Shown piece after piece: positions 8,062 to 19,347 of a stretch of 64,000 bases of DNA (position 1 is the first letter of the stretch; every line of letters starts with the position of its first letter). The notes below the pieces were generated by a model that was not told where the DNA came from, ran no database searches, and was given only the letters and a program-made list of their open reading frames with translations. The translations under genes and the position numbers were made by a program. This DNA is from Nitrosococcus wardiae (GTDB lineage Bacteria; Pseudomonadota; Gammaproteobacteria; Nitrosococcales; Nitrosococcaceae): contig NZ_CP038033.1 in NCBI RefSeq assembly GCF_004421105.1, forward strand, positions 3,429,659-3,493,658. Reading direction: 5' to 3'.

Positions 8062-10610
8062 TTCCGGTGCTGTGGCGAGCCAACTGGCGCAGTTTAAAAC
8101 AACACCCTTGGCAGATCGCCCTAGCACTGCTAGGTATTGCCCTTGGCGTGGCCGTTGTCATTGCCATTGACCTTGCCAATAGCAGTGCTCATCGGACCTT
8201 CCTATTAGCTACTGAAAGTGTGGCAGGGCGAGCAACCCATCAGATCATTGGCGGACCCGATGGCCTTTCAGAACAGTTTTATACCCGGCTGCGGTTGCAT
8301 CACCGGGTAAAGCCTGCTGCCCCTATTGTAGAAGGTAATGTTTACCTGACGGGTGAAAAGGGCCAGCAATTGCGGCTGCTGGGTATCGATCCCTTTGCAG
8401 AGCAGCCGTTCCGCGATTATTTGAGTGGAACAGGCACGGGTTCAGAAATCGACATTCCAGCCCTGCTCACGGAGCCCGGCACGGTCATACTCGAACAAGC
8501 AACGGCCCAACGGTTAGGGTTTCAACAGGGCGAGCAATTCACCGTCCAGGTCGGAACCCGAAACCTCAGCTTGAAAGTGGCGGGCATTTTTCAAGGAGAC
8601 AATCTGGCTCAAGAGGGACTTGCGGACTTACTCATGGCCGATGTCGCCACTGCTCAAGAGGTTTTAGGCCTACTGGGAAAACTAAACCGTATTGATCTGA
8701 TCTTGCCCTCTGGCAAAGCGGGGGTTGCCCAACAAACACGGCTAAAAAATCTCTTACCGCCGGGGGCAGAGCTTATCGAAACCAGTGCCCGCAGTCAGGC
8801 CGTAACGGAAATGACCCGGGCCTTTCAAATTAACCTTACCGCCCTTAGCTTACTGGCGCTACTGGTCGGAAGCTTTATCGTCTACAATACGGTCACCTTT
8901 CTCTGGTTGCAACGACGACGTCTCATTGGCCTATTACGGGCTATTGGCGTAGCTCGAAAACAAATCTTCCTCCTGCTTCTCAGCGAAGCGCTCGTTCTTG
9001 GCGCCCTAGGTTCGGTAGGGGGCGCACTCCTGGGCATCGGTCTAGGCGAATTCCTCTTGGGGCTGGTGAGCCAAACCTTCAATGATCTTTACTTCGCCCT
9101 CCAGGTCCGTGACTTGTCTATCACTTCGGAGAGCTTGGCTAAAGGCATCGCCCTAGGTCTAGGCGCTACCCTTGCGGCCACTTTGGTCCCTGCCCGGGAA
9201 GCGACCCAGGTGCCCCCGGGTACGGCCCTACGCCGCTCCCCCTTGGAAGCCCAAGCCCGGCGTTGGTTGAAGGGAAGTGCTCTGATAGGCGGGAGCCTAT
9301 TAATCGCCGGGACTCTGCTGCTCCTGATGCCGAGTAAAAGCATCTTCCTAGGCTTTGTGGGCCTGACCGGACTGCAAGTAGGGTGTGCCCTGCTGGTACC
9401 GGCCTTGGGCACGTTCTTACTTGCCCTGGCCCGGCCATTACTGGGCCGTAGCTTTGGGACTCTAGGACAATTGGCCGCTCGGGGCATTGTGGCGAGTCTC
9501 AGCCGAACCGGCGTGGCAATGGCTGCTCTTACCTTGGCAATCTCTGCCACGGTAGGGATTGGCGTCATGATTGATAGCTTCCGGCTTTCAGTCAGTCAAT
9601 GGCTCTCCACGACCTTACAAGCCGACCTTTATGTCTCTATTCCCGGTTCTAGCTTAACTCCTGCCAACAGCACCCTGGATTCGACCTTGATTGACCGTAT
9701 TACTACCATTCCAGGAGTCGCCGCTATCAGCACCATACGCCGAGTAAGGCTGGAGGACAGGGAGGGGTTGACCGATGTGGCTGTTCTTGAACCTGCCCCC
9801 CAGAGCTTTGCCAGTTTTCAATTTACGGCTGGGAATCCGGAAAAGGCCTGGGAGGCGTTTGTCCATGAAGAGGCCGTACTGGTTTCTGAGTCCTATGCTT
9901 ATCATCATGATCTCTCACCCGGATCAAGCCTCCGGCTGCGCACTGATCGAGGCCAGCATACCTTCACTGTAGCTGGAGTTTACCGCAGTTATAGATCCGA
10001 TCGGGGAGGAGTAACTATCCACCGCCACACTTACCAGCGTTATTGGTCCGATAGCGGAGTCTCCGGCATTGGGATTTATGCCCAACCCAATAGAGACCTT
10101 GAATCACTTCGTCAAATCCTGCTGGAAAGAATCAGTCCAGAACATGAACTACAAATCAGCACTAACCGGTCTATTCGCGAACTTTCATTGCAGATCTTTG
10201 ACCGCACATTCGCCATCACTGAAGTTGTACGTCTACTTGCTGGACTGGTGGCTTTTGCCGGTATCTTTAGCGCGCTGATGGCACTCCAATTGGAGCGCAC
10301 GCGGGAATTTGGAATACTGCGAGCCACGGGCCTCATCCCCCGGCAACTATGGTGGTTAGTAACAGGACAAACCGGGCTTATGGGGCTAGTTTGTGGCCTA
10401 CTGGCACTTCCCCTAGGATTGCTGTCAGCCATGGGGTTAATTTACGTGATTAATCGCCGCTCTTTTGGCTGGAGTATGGAGTTTGCCATTTCTCCTGAGA
10501 TTCTCTTACAGGGAATTCTGCTGGCCTTGATCGCAGCCTTATTAGCGGGTATTTATCCGGCATGGCGAATGGCCAACACCATTCCGGCTGCGGGACTAAG
10601 GGAGGAGTAA
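8058..10610 (+). CDS. FtsX-like ABC transporter permease
   Basis: An 850-residue integral membrane protein with duplicated FtsX/MacB modules. A first TM near residues 15-37 is followed by a large extracytoplasmic domain. A three-helix FtsX bundle spans about 255-385, and a second set of helices about 405-505. A second periplasmic domain and a final FtsX bundle (about 720-840) complete it. This layout is like YbbP (partner of YbbA) and related permeases of unknown cargo. It is translationally coupled to the preceding ATPase. A TesA-like esterase, often found beside ybbAP, is not present. Confidence 0.85.
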   Translation: MIPVLWRANWRSLKQHPWQIALALLGIALGVAVVIAIDLANSSAHRTFLLATESVAGRATHQIIGGPDGLSEQFYTRLRLHHRVKPAAPIVEGNVYLTGEKGQQLRLLGIDPFAEQPFRDYLSGTGTGSEIDIPALLTEPGTVILEQATAQRLGFQQGEQFTVQVGTRNLSLKVAGIFQGDNLAQEGLADLLMADVATAQEVLGLLGKLNRIDLILPSGKAGVAQQTRLKNLLPPGAELIETSARSQAVTEMTRAFQINLTALSLLALLVGSFIVYNTVTFLWLQRRRLIGLLRAIGVARKQIFLLLLSEALVLGALGSVGGALLGIGLGEFLLGLVSQTFNDLYFALQVRDLSITSESLAKGIALGLGATLAATLVPAREATQVPPGTALRRSPLEAQARRWLKGSALIGGSLLIAGTLLLLMPSKSIFLGFVGLTGLQVGCALLVPALGTFLLALARPLLGRSFGTLGQLAARGIVASLSRTGVAMAALTLAISATVGIGVMIDSFRLSVSQWLSTTLQADLYVSIPGSSLTPANSTLDSTLIDRITTIPGVAAISTIRRVRLEDREGLTDVAVLEPAPQSFASFQFTAGNPEKAWEAFVHEEAVLVSESYAYHHDLSPGSSLRLRTDRGQHTFTVAGVYRSYRSDRGGVTIHRHTYQRYWSDSGVSGIGIYAQPNRDLESLRQILLERISPEHELQISTNRSIRELSLQIFDRTFAITEVVRLLAGLVAFAGIFSALMALQLERTREFGILRATGLIPRQLWWLVTGQTGLMGLVCGLLALPLGLLSAMGLIYVINRRSFGWSMEFAISPEILLQGILLALIAALLAGIYPAWRMANTIPAAGLREE

Positions 10611-10657
10611 TACCAACTTCCTTCTTTGGAGGGGAGGGGGAAATCAAGAACTCGATT

Positions 10658-13600
10658 CTAAACTGTCCCTTTTGCCCGGAGGGGATACACCTTTGACGAA
10701 AGAGGATATTCTTTCCTATCCCGGTGCAAAATTGTTTGCTCAATCCTGTTTGCTGATAAAGGCTGACTCAGGTAAAAGCCTTGAATCGAATCACAGTGGT
10801 GTTCTTTAAGGAAGGTTTCCTGCTCATGGGTTTCCACCCCTTCGGCAACCACTTTCAAACGCAGACTATGGGCTAACGCAATAATGCCGACAATGATTGC
10901 AGCATCATCCGAATTATTCATGATGTCGCGGACAAAACAGCGGTCAACTTTTAATGTATCGACGGGAAAACGTTTCAAATAATTTAATGAGGAATAACCC
11001 GTACCGAAGTCATCAATCGCCAGCTTAATCCCCATTTCTCTCAACTGACGGAACTTAGGTATTGCTGCATCGGCACATTTCATAACCACGCTTTCAGTGA
11101 TCTCAAGCTCTAGCAGCTCTGGGGGCAAACCTGTTTCCTCCAGTACCGCTATAATCTTATCTACCAGATCCTCCCTTTCCAACTCTCGGCCCGAGACATT
11201 CACCGCCATACGGAAAGGTCCAAATCCTTGCCGTAGCCAGGATTGCATTTGGACACAGGCCTCCCGCAACACCCATTTGCCGATGGACACGATAAGCCCG
11301 GTCTCTTCCGCTAGTGGGATAAACTCGGATGGCGAGACCAGGCCACGTTCTGGATGATGCCAACGTATGAGCGCTTCCATGCCGATGAGCTTTCCAGTGT
11401 TAAGATCCACTTGCGGCTGATAACAGACAGTAAACTCATTTCGGTCCAGTGCCCGGCGGAGAGCCGCCTCCAAAGCTAACCGCTTAGCGGCTGCCGTCTC
11501 CATACCCTCTTCATAAAATTGGTAGCTATTGCCTTGCTCCTTAGCACGGAACATTGCAGTATCCGCATGTTTAGTGAGCGTACTAATATCTTCGCCATCA
11601 TGAGGATAGAGGGAAATGCCAATGCTGGTACTGATATACATTTCCTGTCCCAAGAAAGCGAAGGGCTTAGAAAGCACGCCGCAAATCTTAGTAGCCACTC
11701 CTTCTGCAACCTCGGACGAACTAATCTCTTCCAAGATCACCGTGAATTCATCACCTCCCAAGCGGGCTACCATATCCCCCGAGCGGAGACAGTGGACAAT
11801 GCGTTCAGCGGCTGCTTTCAGCAGTAAATCACCCACATCATGGCCGAGGGTATCATTAACGAGTTTAAAACGGTCTAGATCAAGAAACAGAATTGCAAAC
11901 ATTCCTTTCCCGGAACGAACCCGGTTCAACAGCTTCTCAAGATGCTTCCGAAACAGAGTACGATTTGGCAAGCCGGTCAATGAATCATGATAAGCAAGTT
12001 GATGAACATGTTTCTCAGCGCGGCTGGCATCGAGGAGGCGGGCCACCCGCTGCCGTAATACACCAAAATGCAATGGCTTGGGGATATAATCGGTCGCACC
12101 CGCGGAAAAAGCTTGCTCAATGGAATGCTCATCATCCAAAGCGGTAATGATCAATATCGGCGTGTGCCTACTGCCCGGCATATCTCGTATTTGAGTGCAG
12201 GCCTTAAAGCCATCTAATACCGGCATGATCGCATCCATCAGAACCAGATCCGGCATCTGCCGTCTACAAAATGCAAGCGCTTGCTCGCCGTTTACCGCCT
12301 CCTCAATCCGGTAACCTCCCTCTTCCAAAACATTACGCAAAGCCATACGCATGGCCCGATCGTCGTCGACAATGAGCACCCGCGATGGTCTCTTGTCCAT
12401 AGCGCCATAAGATTCGGGCTGAATTTCCTGTTGTAGGGCTTCTTTAACCAGGGAGTATTCCGAAATTAGCACCGTTAATAGCTTTCTAGCCCCTTTGCTG
12501 GAACCGGAACGCCCCAACTCTTCTAATTGCTTAGCGACCGAAGCAAGCCGGACGGCTCCAAAATTCATAGCACTGCCCTTAATGCTATGGGCCATATCCC
12601 TGAGTTCCTTAGTTCCGTTTTCAATGATTGCTTTTCGCAGCAAGTCCAGATAAAGAGGGGTATCCTCAAGAAAGGCCTCAATCATTTTAGAAAAAGCATC
12701 ACCCACACTGGCGCGAAGTTGATTAAATACTTCTGGATCTAATAGGACTTCATCATCCAGACTTTCTAGTTGAGTACCTGATAAGTCTACTCTAGTTGTG
12801 CTTGAAGAATGTAAGCCCAACCAATGCTGTAGTTTGTCTCGCAATAAATTTAGCCGGAGAGGTTTTGGCAAGTAGTCATTCATGCCCGCCGAGAGGCATT
12901 TATCACTGTCCCCCTCTCGAACATTGGCGGTCATGGCAATAATGGGAACCTGTACTTTGCCAGCCTCCAAAGCTCGAATCCGGCGGGTTGCCTCATAGCC
13001 GTCCATCCGCGGCATATGGCAATCCATCAGCACTAAATCGTAAGATTTACGGGCCACCAGCTCCAATGCTTCTTGCCCATTAGCCGCTACCTCCACATGG
13101 CAGCCAAACTGCTCTAGCATCCCAACAGCCACCTGCTGATTCACCCGATTATCCTCAACCACCAAGATATAGTAATCGGAAAAAACCGGTTCTTCCGTTG
13201 CCGCAGGCAAAAACTCGGGTTGTCCCTTGCCACTTTGTTTTACCGTAGTCACAATGGCATTATATAAGGGAGATTGTTGCACCGGCTTAGCAATATAATT
13301 CACCACATCCGGTAGGTGGGAGATATCAGATGCAGGCTGACGCTGGCGTCCCATCAGTATGATTTTAACAGAGGCAATGAGAGAATCTGCGGCAATCCGG
13401 TGCACCAGATCAACGCCCTCCATGCCTGGCATATTTTCATCAATAAGGGCAAGATCATAGGCTCGACCCTGAGTTGCCGCACTGCGTAACATCTTGAGGG
13501 CCTGCCGCCCATTCTCCGCACTGCCATAGTACATTCCCCAAAAGCTAAAGGTCTGCTCTAGAAAACGGCGACTCACAGTGCTGTCATCCACAATCAATAA

Positions 13601-15157
13601 TCGCAATCCAGCCACCTCCGCCCTATTAAGGCCCCGCCGTTCTTGAGGTGCCACCGCTTCTTCCAATGGCACAGTAAACCAAAAGCTGCTTCCTTCGCCG
13701 AACTTGCTCTCTACCCCAATATCTCCCCCCATTAAGTCCACTAACTGGCGACAGATAGCTAAACCGAGGCCCGTGCCTCCGTATTTACGTGTAGTGGAAC
13801 TATCCGCTTGGGAGAAGGCTTCGAAAATGTGTTTTTGAAACTCTATCGGAATACCGATGCCAGTGTCCTTTACTTCAAACTGTAGCACTAGTTTTTTTTC
13901 TTTTTTCTCAACAAGCTGAACCTCGGCTGACACCTCCCCTCGCTCGGTGAACTTGACTGCATTGCCCATTAAGTTGATAAGAATTTGCCGAATCCGGATC
14001 GCATCTCCCCGTAGCGATGGAGGAACATTCTTAGCCACCACATAACCTAGATCCAGATCTTTTCGCTGGGCTTGGCCAGCAAGCAAGCCGATGACATCAT
14101 CCAAAACTTCTTGGAGGTAAAAATCAGTCGGATCAAGCTTAAATCTTCCTGATTCGATACGGGAGAAATCTAATATATTGCCGATAAGTTCTAATAGGGT
14201 CTCTCCCGAGTTGCATGCCACCTGAACATACTCTCGCTGCCTAGGGGTCAATCCCATATTGCGCAACAACTCAAGCATGCCTAGTACTCCATTAAGAGGA
14301 GTACGAAGTTCATGGCTGACATTGGCCGCAAATTCTCCTTTAATGCGGGCAGACTCCAAAGCAGCATCGCGAGCCCTTTTCAATTCCTGTTCCCGTGCCT
14401 CCAGAACAGTGATCATCGTATTAAAGGCACTCTTCATGTCCATAATATCCTTAGGACCGTCCATCTCAGAGCGCACTTGCTTCTCACCTAATTGAGCCCG
14501 CCTCATGGTCTCCGCTAAGTTCCTTAAGGGCGTGGTTATCCGCGCCGTAATCCCAAGCAAGACAAACAGTAATACTGCCGCGAGGACGATGGACACCAAC
14601 AAATTGCCATGTAAGATATCCGTTGCTAAAGTCTTTAAGGTATCTTTGCCCATAACTACCCGGACAAAACCTATCAGTTCCGGATCAGGGGGATTGGCGA
14701 CAAAGGGTGATTCTTCCTGTTCACTATTCCCCTGACGAGTATAAACTGGCGCCACAAAGTACCACGCTTTCTCTGTTTCTTGTTCTAGCCACAACTGTTT
14801 CGGCCACTGTACATCATCCCCGGGTGGCAAAGCTTTTTGCCCCTTGGAAAGCAATATTTGATATTCCAAGTCATAAATAGCCACTCCTTGAATATCCGGG
14901 AAAGCTAGCGTTGCACGAGCTGCCTCCTTGGCATTATCAGCGCTCTGATAGAGTAAGGCGAGCGTGCTTTGGGCAGCAAAAGTCTCAGTAGCACGACGCC
15001 CTTGCTCGATCAGGGTAGTCCGAACAGTGCGACTCGATAGGGTTGAGATGGCGAGAGATGAAAGCAAGGCCAAGCAAAGGATTCCGATTGTAAAAGTGAG
15101 TACCAACTGCTGACGGAATCCTATTGGTCCGCGAAAAATCCGTAACAATCGCCTCAC
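10658..15157 (-). CDS. Hybrid phosphorelay kinase with GGDEF-EAL output
   Basis: A 1499-residue inner-membrane sensor. The order is TM1 (about 15-40), a periplasmic region, TM2 (about 185-207), HAMP, HisKA (phospho-His282 in [11 protein letters not shown]), HATPase, REC1 (Asp in LIDENMP, about 573), REC2 (LMDCHMP, about 711), Hpt (AHSIKGSA, His about 856), REC3 (LMDAIMP, about 974), GGDEF (intact LGGDEF, about 1134) and EAL (EALIRW, about 1261; [10 protein letters not shown]). It thus combines a full His-Asp-His-Asp phosphorelay with both c-di-GMP synthesis and breakdown signatures. It follows the binding-protein gene after 9 bases and probably receives its signal from it. Fusions this complete are uncommon. 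Confidence 0.92.
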   Translation of the reverse strand: MRRLLRIFRGPIGFRQQLVLTFTIGILCLALLSSLAISTLSSRTVRTTLIEQGRRATETFAAQSTLALLYQSADNAKEAARATLAFPDIQGVAIYDLEYQILLSKGQKALPPGDDVQWPKQLWLEQETEKAWYFVAPVYTRQGNSEQEESPFVANPPDPELIGFVRVVMGKDTLKTLATDILHGNLLVSIVLAAVLLFVLLGITARITTPLRNLAETMRRAQLGEKQVRSEMDGPKDIMDMKSAFNTMITVLEAREQELKRARDAALESARIKGEFAANVSHELRTPLNGVLGMLELLRNMGLTPRQREYVQVACNSGETLLELIGNILDFSRIESGRFKLDPTDFYLQEVLDDVIGLLAGQAQRKDLDLGYVVAKNVPPSLRGDAIRIRQILINLMGNAVKFTERGEVSAEVQLVEKKEKKLVLQFEVKDTGIGIPIEFQKHIFEAFSQADSSTTRKYGGTGLGLAICRQLVDLMGGDIGVESKFGEGSSFWFTVPLEEAVAPQERRGLNRAEVAGLRLLIVDDSTVSRRFLEQTFSFWGMYYGSAENGRQALKMLRSAATQGRAYDLALIDENMPGMEGVDLVHRIAADSLIASVKIILMGRQRQPASDISHLPDVVNYIAKPVQQSPLYNAIVTTVKQSGKGQPEFLPAATEEPVFSDYYILVVEDNRVNQQVAVGMLEQFGCHVEVAANGQEALELVARKSYDLVLMDCHMPRMDGYEATRRIRALEAGKVQVPIIAMTANVREGDSDKCLSAGMNDYLPKPLRLNLLRDKLQHWLGLHSSSTTRVDLSGTQLESLDDEVLLDPEVFNQLRASVGDAFSKMIEAFLEDTPLYLDLLRKAIIENGTKELRDMAHSIKGSAMNFGAVRLASVAKQLEELGRSGSSKGARKLLTVLISEYSLVKEALQQEIQPESYGAMDKRPSRVLIVDDDRAMRMALRNVLEEGGYRIEEAVNGEQALAFCRRQMPDLVLMDAIMPVLDGFKACTQIRDMPGSRHTPILIITALDDEHSIEQAFSAGATDYIPKPLHFGVLRQRVARLLDASRAEKHVHQLAYHDSLTGLPNRTLFRKHLEKLLNRVRSGKGMFAILFLDLDRFKLVNDTLGHDVGDLLLKAAAERIVHCLRSGDMVARLGGDEFTVILEEISSSEVAEGVATKICGVLSKPFAFLGQEMYISTSIGISLYPHDGEDISTLTKHADTAMFRAKEQGNSYQFYEEGMETAAAKRLALEAALRRALDRNEFTVCYQPQVDLNTGKLIGMEALIRWHHPERGLVSPSEFIPLAEETGLIVSIGKWVLREACVQMQSWLRQGFGPFRMAVNVSGRELEREDLVDKIIAVLEETGLPPELLELEITESVVMKCADAAIPKFRQLREMGIKLAIDDFGTGYSSLNYLKRFPVDTLKVDRCFVRDIMNNSDDAAIIVGIIALAHSLRLKVVAEGVETHEQETFLKEHHCDSIQGFYLSQPLSANRIEQTILHRDRKEYPLSSKVYPLRAKGTV

Positions 15158-15166
15158 TCCAGCCTC

Positions 15167-16126
15167 CTACTGCAGCGGAAAAATCAAACCAAATTCCCGC
15201 TTCATCTGGCTTGTCAGTTTAAGTCCTAGGTGCTCAGCGGTACGAATATTGAAAGCAACCAAGAGATTGTGTAACGGCTTGATGCCTAATGGAATATTTT
15301 CACTATTTTGCATTTGCTTTAAGGCAAGCTCGGCGAGACTGCGCCCCATATTCTCGTTGTCTGGGTATAAGGCAAAAAGAACCCCCCTTTTCAGATGAGA
15401 CAAATTACTGGAAAATACGACTAAATTTCTCTCCCAGGCTTCTTGTAATATCAGCGGCAAAATTGTCTGTTCATCGAGGGTTTTGTCTTGCAACAACCAA
15501 ATGGCATCTGTTCCGCTTTTTAATTTATTCAAGACATCGCGGTACAAACTTGCTGCTTCACGGAGACTTTTTGCTGGCAATGCATTGAGTTCTAACTCAT
15601 ACTGCCTGATGGTTTGCTCAGCCCGCTTGATAAGCCAACCATTATGCTCTTGACTATAAATCACTGTAATTCGCTGAACATCAGGTGTAAACTCTTTAAC
15701 TCTTTGAAAAAAAATTTGGGGATCGGGAGCCAGGGAAAGCCCTGTCAACTCGGTGCCGTCGGGAGCAACCAATACGGCACCGACAACTACCCTAAACAGG
15801 GATTGTAATTCTCTTGCTATTAACAAGCCGCGGCCCCCGAGGGCAATAATGACATTTATTTCCTCTTTTTCAAGTTTCTCTTTTAACATTTCAATGCTAT
15901 AATTTTTCTCCAGCGCATAGGACTTTATTGGCGTTTTTAACTCATTCTTAATGCCCCTAATGATATCGAGAAAGATGCTCCGATACGGTTCGCGGATTTC
16001 TGGATAAATAACGGCTACCGAGGATAGACTGGCAAATGCTGCCGACACCATACCTAATCCCATTGATATACACCATAGCGATAAAAAAAGGCATGGAAGG
16101 CAAACCTTTAATTTTTTAATTGACAA
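15167..16126 (-). CDS. Periplasmic ABC-type substrate-binding (sensor) protein
   Basis: 319 residues with an N-terminal signal peptide (about residues 1-31, ending SAAFA). The rest resembles the ABC_sub_bind family: VAVIYPE start, alternating motifs such as IIALGGRGLLIA, ITVIYSQEHNG and a C-terminal FNIRTAEHLGLKL. The last is a typical ending for these proteins. No transporter genes adjoin it. It lies 9 bases before the hybrid kinase and 71 bases after the TonB-dependent receptor gene, so it probably presents a ligand to the kinase. The ligand is unknown. Confidence 0.8.
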   Translation of the reverse strand: MSIKKLKVCLPCLFLSLWCISMGLGMVSAAFASLSSVAVIYPEIREPYRSIFLDIIRGIKNELKTPIKSYALEKNYSIEMLKEKLEKEEINVIIALGGRGLLIARELQSLFRVVVGAVLVAPDGTELTGLSLAPDPQIFFQRVKEFTPDVQRITVIYSQEHNGWLIKRAEQTIRQYELELNALPAKSLREAASLYRDVLNKLKSGTDAIWLLQDKTLDEQTILPLILQEAWERNLVVFSSNLSHLKRGVLFALYPDNENMGRSLAELALKQMQNSENIPLGIKPLHNLLVAFNIRTAEHLGLKLTSQMKREFGLIFPLQ

Positions 16127-16197
16127 CTAGATGTCCTTTACCTGAGTTCTCAGCTATCAACATCCTTAAATTGATTTTTCTTCCAGTGCTAGTTCAA

Positions 16198-18336
16198 CTA
16201 AAAATGAAGCCGAAGCTCTCCAAAAAAACTTCGCCCTGCTAAGGGAAGATCATGGGGAATGGGAGTGACTAGAGTACCTACTGGACTGGGCTCACGGGCG
16301 TCAACATCAAATAAATTGCGCACGGAAAAAGCAACTTCCCAATGTTCTTTGATAGCTCTCCGGCGCAGGGTTAAATCGAAAATACTGTAATCGTCAATTT
16401 CAATTCGGTTATCACCCGATGCGCGTGCTCGATCTATAACCCAATTAAACTGAGGACTTAAGTGCCAATGGGGTAGAAACTCCCAATTTCCACGGAGGTA
16501 AATCTGGTGATGAGGCGCATTGCCTGCATTCTCATCTGTCTGTTCATCCGTCGACTGTTGAAAAGCATAATTGCTTAACAGATGAAAATTAGGGGTAAGC
16601 TTCCAGCCTGCCTCCAACTCCGCCCCAAAACCCGTTTGTTTGCCGGCATTTTGAGCAGTATTTATGTTAGTCTTCGGGTGAGGAATAAATTGAATAATGT
16701 CATTCCACCAATAATGAAACAAACTTAGGGTCAAATGCAGCTCATTGGTGGGGTGGTAATCTAAAGACAATTCCAGGGTTTCAAGGTTCTCCGGATCCAG
16801 ATTAGGATTACCCAGAGCTACTGGATTATTAATATTAAATAGTTCAGCAAAAGAAGGGGCTCGAAAAGCACGGCCATAAAGAAGTTTGGTCGTCAGATTG
16901 TATCGAGTCAGCCAAACCAAGGCGAGTCGAGGGTTGATGGTATTACCAAAATCCGAGAAATGATCGTAGCGCACACCGGCGGTAAGTTCCCAATCATTGG
17001 AAAAACGCCAGACATCTTGCAAGAATAAATAATAATTCTTCCGGTCTCGCTCACGCAGGAAAGCCTGGGACAGGTCCCCCGTGACATCTCTCAAACTTCC
17101 AAGGGGACGGGGCAACCCTCTAGAATCCAATGTGAAATTCTTGACTTCTTTAACATCATAGAGATCGCCATAATGCATGCCCACACCCGCGCGAATCTGG
17201 TGTTGCTTAAACCCTGTGTAAAAAGCTGACATATTAAAGCGAATGTGGCGTTCAAAGACTTCGGGGTTTCCAATCACCCCGACTGGAAAATCTGGTTCAG
17301 GAATCCCGCCAAAATCTGCTCCCCGTGGAAATAGTCGGACATCTTCTTCGACTTCCTGGCTGGTATCCAAATAGCTGAGTTGTGCCTTAACATTCCAATT
17401 TTCATTAAAGAATTCAGGGTTATAATAAGTCAGATCTGCATTCCATCGATCGCTAGCAAAGCGACCCTTAGGATCCAGGGCCTCTGCAACCCCGGCACCC
17501 GTGCCAACATTTCGCCTTCGCTGCAAGCCTGCCCGCAGACGCCAATGCCCTCGGGCAATATCTAAGCGGGCATCGAAATTCTCTCGCTGCAAATTCACGG
17601 GACCGGGAGCTAGAGAAACATCAGTGCCAAACCGGCTGTCCAAAAAAGTTTGGGCATCCGCATCAATAGTTTCCTGCTGACCATCGGTATCCCCATACTC
17701 CAGCATCACCGCGATATCAAAACCACTCCAAGCACCTCCATGAAGCGTCCAAGTATCCCAGGTATCAAAGCTTCCTGCACGTGCCCCCACTTCAGTGCCT
17801 TTTATATCTTCTTTGGTTTTGGTAATAATATTGATTACACCAGCAAAGGCATCAGCTCCGTAAATCGCCGAACCTGGCCCCCGAATCACTTCAATGCGGG
17901 CAATGGCTTGTACCGGCATGCCACCCCAGACCTGGTTTCGGTCCCCAAAAAAAAGATTGGTGATGGGTATGCCGTTAATCAATACTAGCACTTGTGAATT
18001 AAATTGAGAGAAGATGCCGCGAAAGGTGTAAATAGGGTTATACCCCCGAGGATTTCTTGCCACATGCAATCCCGGTACGGTTTCCAATACCTCGTCTAGA
18101 TCTGTTGCGCCAATTTCTTTAATGTCTTCCGCAGTGATGACTGTTGCCACTGCAGGGGCCTTGGCAATGGGCTTGCTATTGCCAGTAGCAATGCTGATCA
18201 TCTCCTTATCCCCATATAAGCCAAGCAAAGCTTCTTCCTCATCCATCCCTGGGCTTAAAGCTAAAGCATCGACTGTATGTAGAATGAATAAGCAAAAAAC
18301 GATACGAATGAGAAAGAACATATTATGAGGGAACAT
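16198..18336 (-). CDS. TonB-dependent outer-membrane receptor
   Basis: 712 residues with a signal peptide (about 1-27). A plug domain starts near residue 55 (VATVITAEDIKEIGATDLDE) and includes VLINGIPI and RIEVIRGPGSAIYGADAFAG. A C-terminal beta-barrel ends in the terminal aromatic LRLHF. The sequence MISIATG in front of the plug fits a TonB-box-like region. Such receptors import scarce ligands (metal chelates, vitamins). The substrate is not evident. It heads an apparent three-gene minus-strand operon with a binding protein and a c-di-GMP phosphorelay kinase, suggesting a receptor-coupled sensory system. Confidence 0.9.
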   Translation of the reverse strand: MFPHNMFFLIRIVFCLFILHTVDALALSPGMDEEEALLGLYGDKEMISIATGNSKPIAKAPAVATVITAEDIKEIGATDLDEVLETVPGLHVARNPRGYNPIYTFRGIFSQFNSQVLVLINGIPITNLFFGDRNQVWGGMPVQAIARIEVIRGPGSAIYGADAFAGVINIITKTKEDIKGTEVGARAGSFDTWDTWTLHGGAWSGFDIAVMLEYGDTDGQQETIDADAQTFLDSRFGTDVSLAPGPVNLQRENFDARLDIARGHWRLRAGLQRRRNVGTGAGVAEALDPKGRFASDRWNADLTYYNPEFFNENWNVKAQLSYLDTSQEVEEDVRLFPRGADFGGIPEPDFPVGVIGNPEVFERHIRFNMSAFYTGFKQHQIRAGVGMHYGDLYDVKEVKNFTLDSRGLPRPLGSLRDVTGDLSQAFLRERDRKNYYLFLQDVWRFSNDWELTAGVRYDHFSDFGNTINPRLALVWLTRYNLTTKLLYGRAFRAPSFAELFNINNPVALGNPNLDPENLETLELSLDYHPTNELHLTLSLFHYWWNDIIQFIPHPKTNINTAQNAGKQTGFGAELEAGWKLTPNFHLLSNYAFQQSTDEQTDENAGNAPHHQIYLRGNWEFLPHWHLSPQFNWVIDRARASGDNRIEIDDYSIFDLTLRRRAIKEHWEVAFSVRNLFDVDAREPSPVGTLVTPIPHDLPLAGRSFFGELRLHF

Positions 18337-18373
18337 ACTATAGGGTTTCAGCGGATAAATGACTTCTCTTTAT

Positions 18374-18401
18374 ATTATTCTTCAGTTGTTGTACTTGAAT
18401 T
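18374..18401 (-). promoter_or_regulatory. Possible promoter for the TonB-receptor operon
   Basis: In the AT-rich gap upstream of the receptor gene the minus strand reads TTCAAG, 16 bases, TAATAT, a loose match to sigma-70 -35/-10 elements. No operator repeat such as a Fur box was recognised. Confidence 0.25.
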
Positions 18402-18503
18402 AAAGCGTTTTTACTTTGTTATTTTCTTTATTTTATTGTGAATGCACTCTACGGGAGTGATCATCCAATTTCTGATAATCCCCTTGGCACCCGGCTACGT
18501 AAC

Positions 18504-19343
18504 TTACCAGGCACAGCGAGGTTTACCTTCATATTTAATTCGATCACAACGCAGGGGGAAAAAGGCACCTTCTGGCTTTTTTAGTGCATCCAAATAGCAA
18601 GGAAACATGCCTGCAGAAAAACTCAAGACAGCATAATGATAATATTCATGGCGAGACAGCCCCTGGTCGGCTGCTAGTGCTGCTGTCACAGCAGCAATAT
18701 TCATATACAAGCGCCATCGACCTTTTAGCAGAATTTCTTCGATAGCAAATGCAAGCTTCAAATGAGGACCTTGGTTAAAACCTAATTCTCCAGCTAAAGC
18801 CATAAGCGGTTCAATGCGCTCGTCTTTTCTGGTAATAGGGCGACCATATCCTGGAATAAATTTGTATTTTTTTAATTCTTTACTGACAAGCTCTTCTATA
18901 TCGGCACCCTTATCTAATTGGCATTTTGTCCGCAGTAAAAAATCAATAGCCCGAATATCTGGCCGCCGCCCATAGATCGATGCTTCGGAGACGGCATTGG
19001 CTGCTCCTATAGCTAACGCAGCAGTGCTTCTAACCGTACCCGCTAACGCGGCAACTCGATTATTCCATAATCTTGGATCGGGATAGCTAGTACATAATGT
19101 CCAAATGCCTTCAAATAATCTGAGCTGTTTATCACTAGGAATCTTCCCCGTAATGCCATAAAGAAGTAAACCCATCCAGGGGAGATCTTTAAGCTCGTGA
19201 AATAAATCTTTGCCGCGGAAAATAACCCGCTCCCCTGGAAACCAGGCTCCTATGTTCGTTACCCAATGGTCTTCATTTTCGAAAAGATATTTAGGGCCTT
19301 GCATGGTTTCTATTCCTACATTTATCCGGTAATCTAACAGCAA
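18504..19343 (-). CDS. Citrate-synthase-superfamily protein B (divergent)
   Basis: 279 residues, much shorter than citrate synthase (about 430) and close to the citryl-CoA-lyase size. Superfamily signs are VRSTAALAIGAANAVSEAS, which aligns with the domain around catalytic His274, then PGYGRPITRKDERIEPL, which aligns with the P-G-F-G-H...D-x-R block. The C-terminus PLRCDRIKYEGKPR matches the usual tail. The histidine of the GFGH block is Arg here. The gene starts 4 bases after the stop of a second such gene. The two probably form a heteromer, perhaps with this subunit structural. Activity as citryl-CoA lyase or other C-C lyase is inference. Confidence 0.7.
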   Translation of the reverse strand: MLLDYRINVGIETMQGPKYLFENEDHWVTNIGAWFPGERVIFRGKDLFHELKDLPWMGLLLYGITGKIPSDKQLRLFEGIWTLCTSYPDPRLWNNRVAALAGTVRSTAALAIGAANAVSEASIYGRRPDIRAIDFLLRTKCQLDKGADIEELVSKELKKYKFIPGYGRPITRKDERIEPLMALAGELGFNQGPHLKLAFAIEEILLKGRWRLYMNIAAVTAALAADQGLSRHEYYHYAVLSFSAGMFPCYLDALKKPEGAFFPLRCDRIKYEGKPRCAW

Positions 19344-19347
19344 GCCT

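Noticed and set aside
9089-9568. Minus-strand open frame of 159 codons inside the FtsX permease gene
   Set aside because: Arg/Pro/Ala-rich shadow of a confidently assigned membrane protein.
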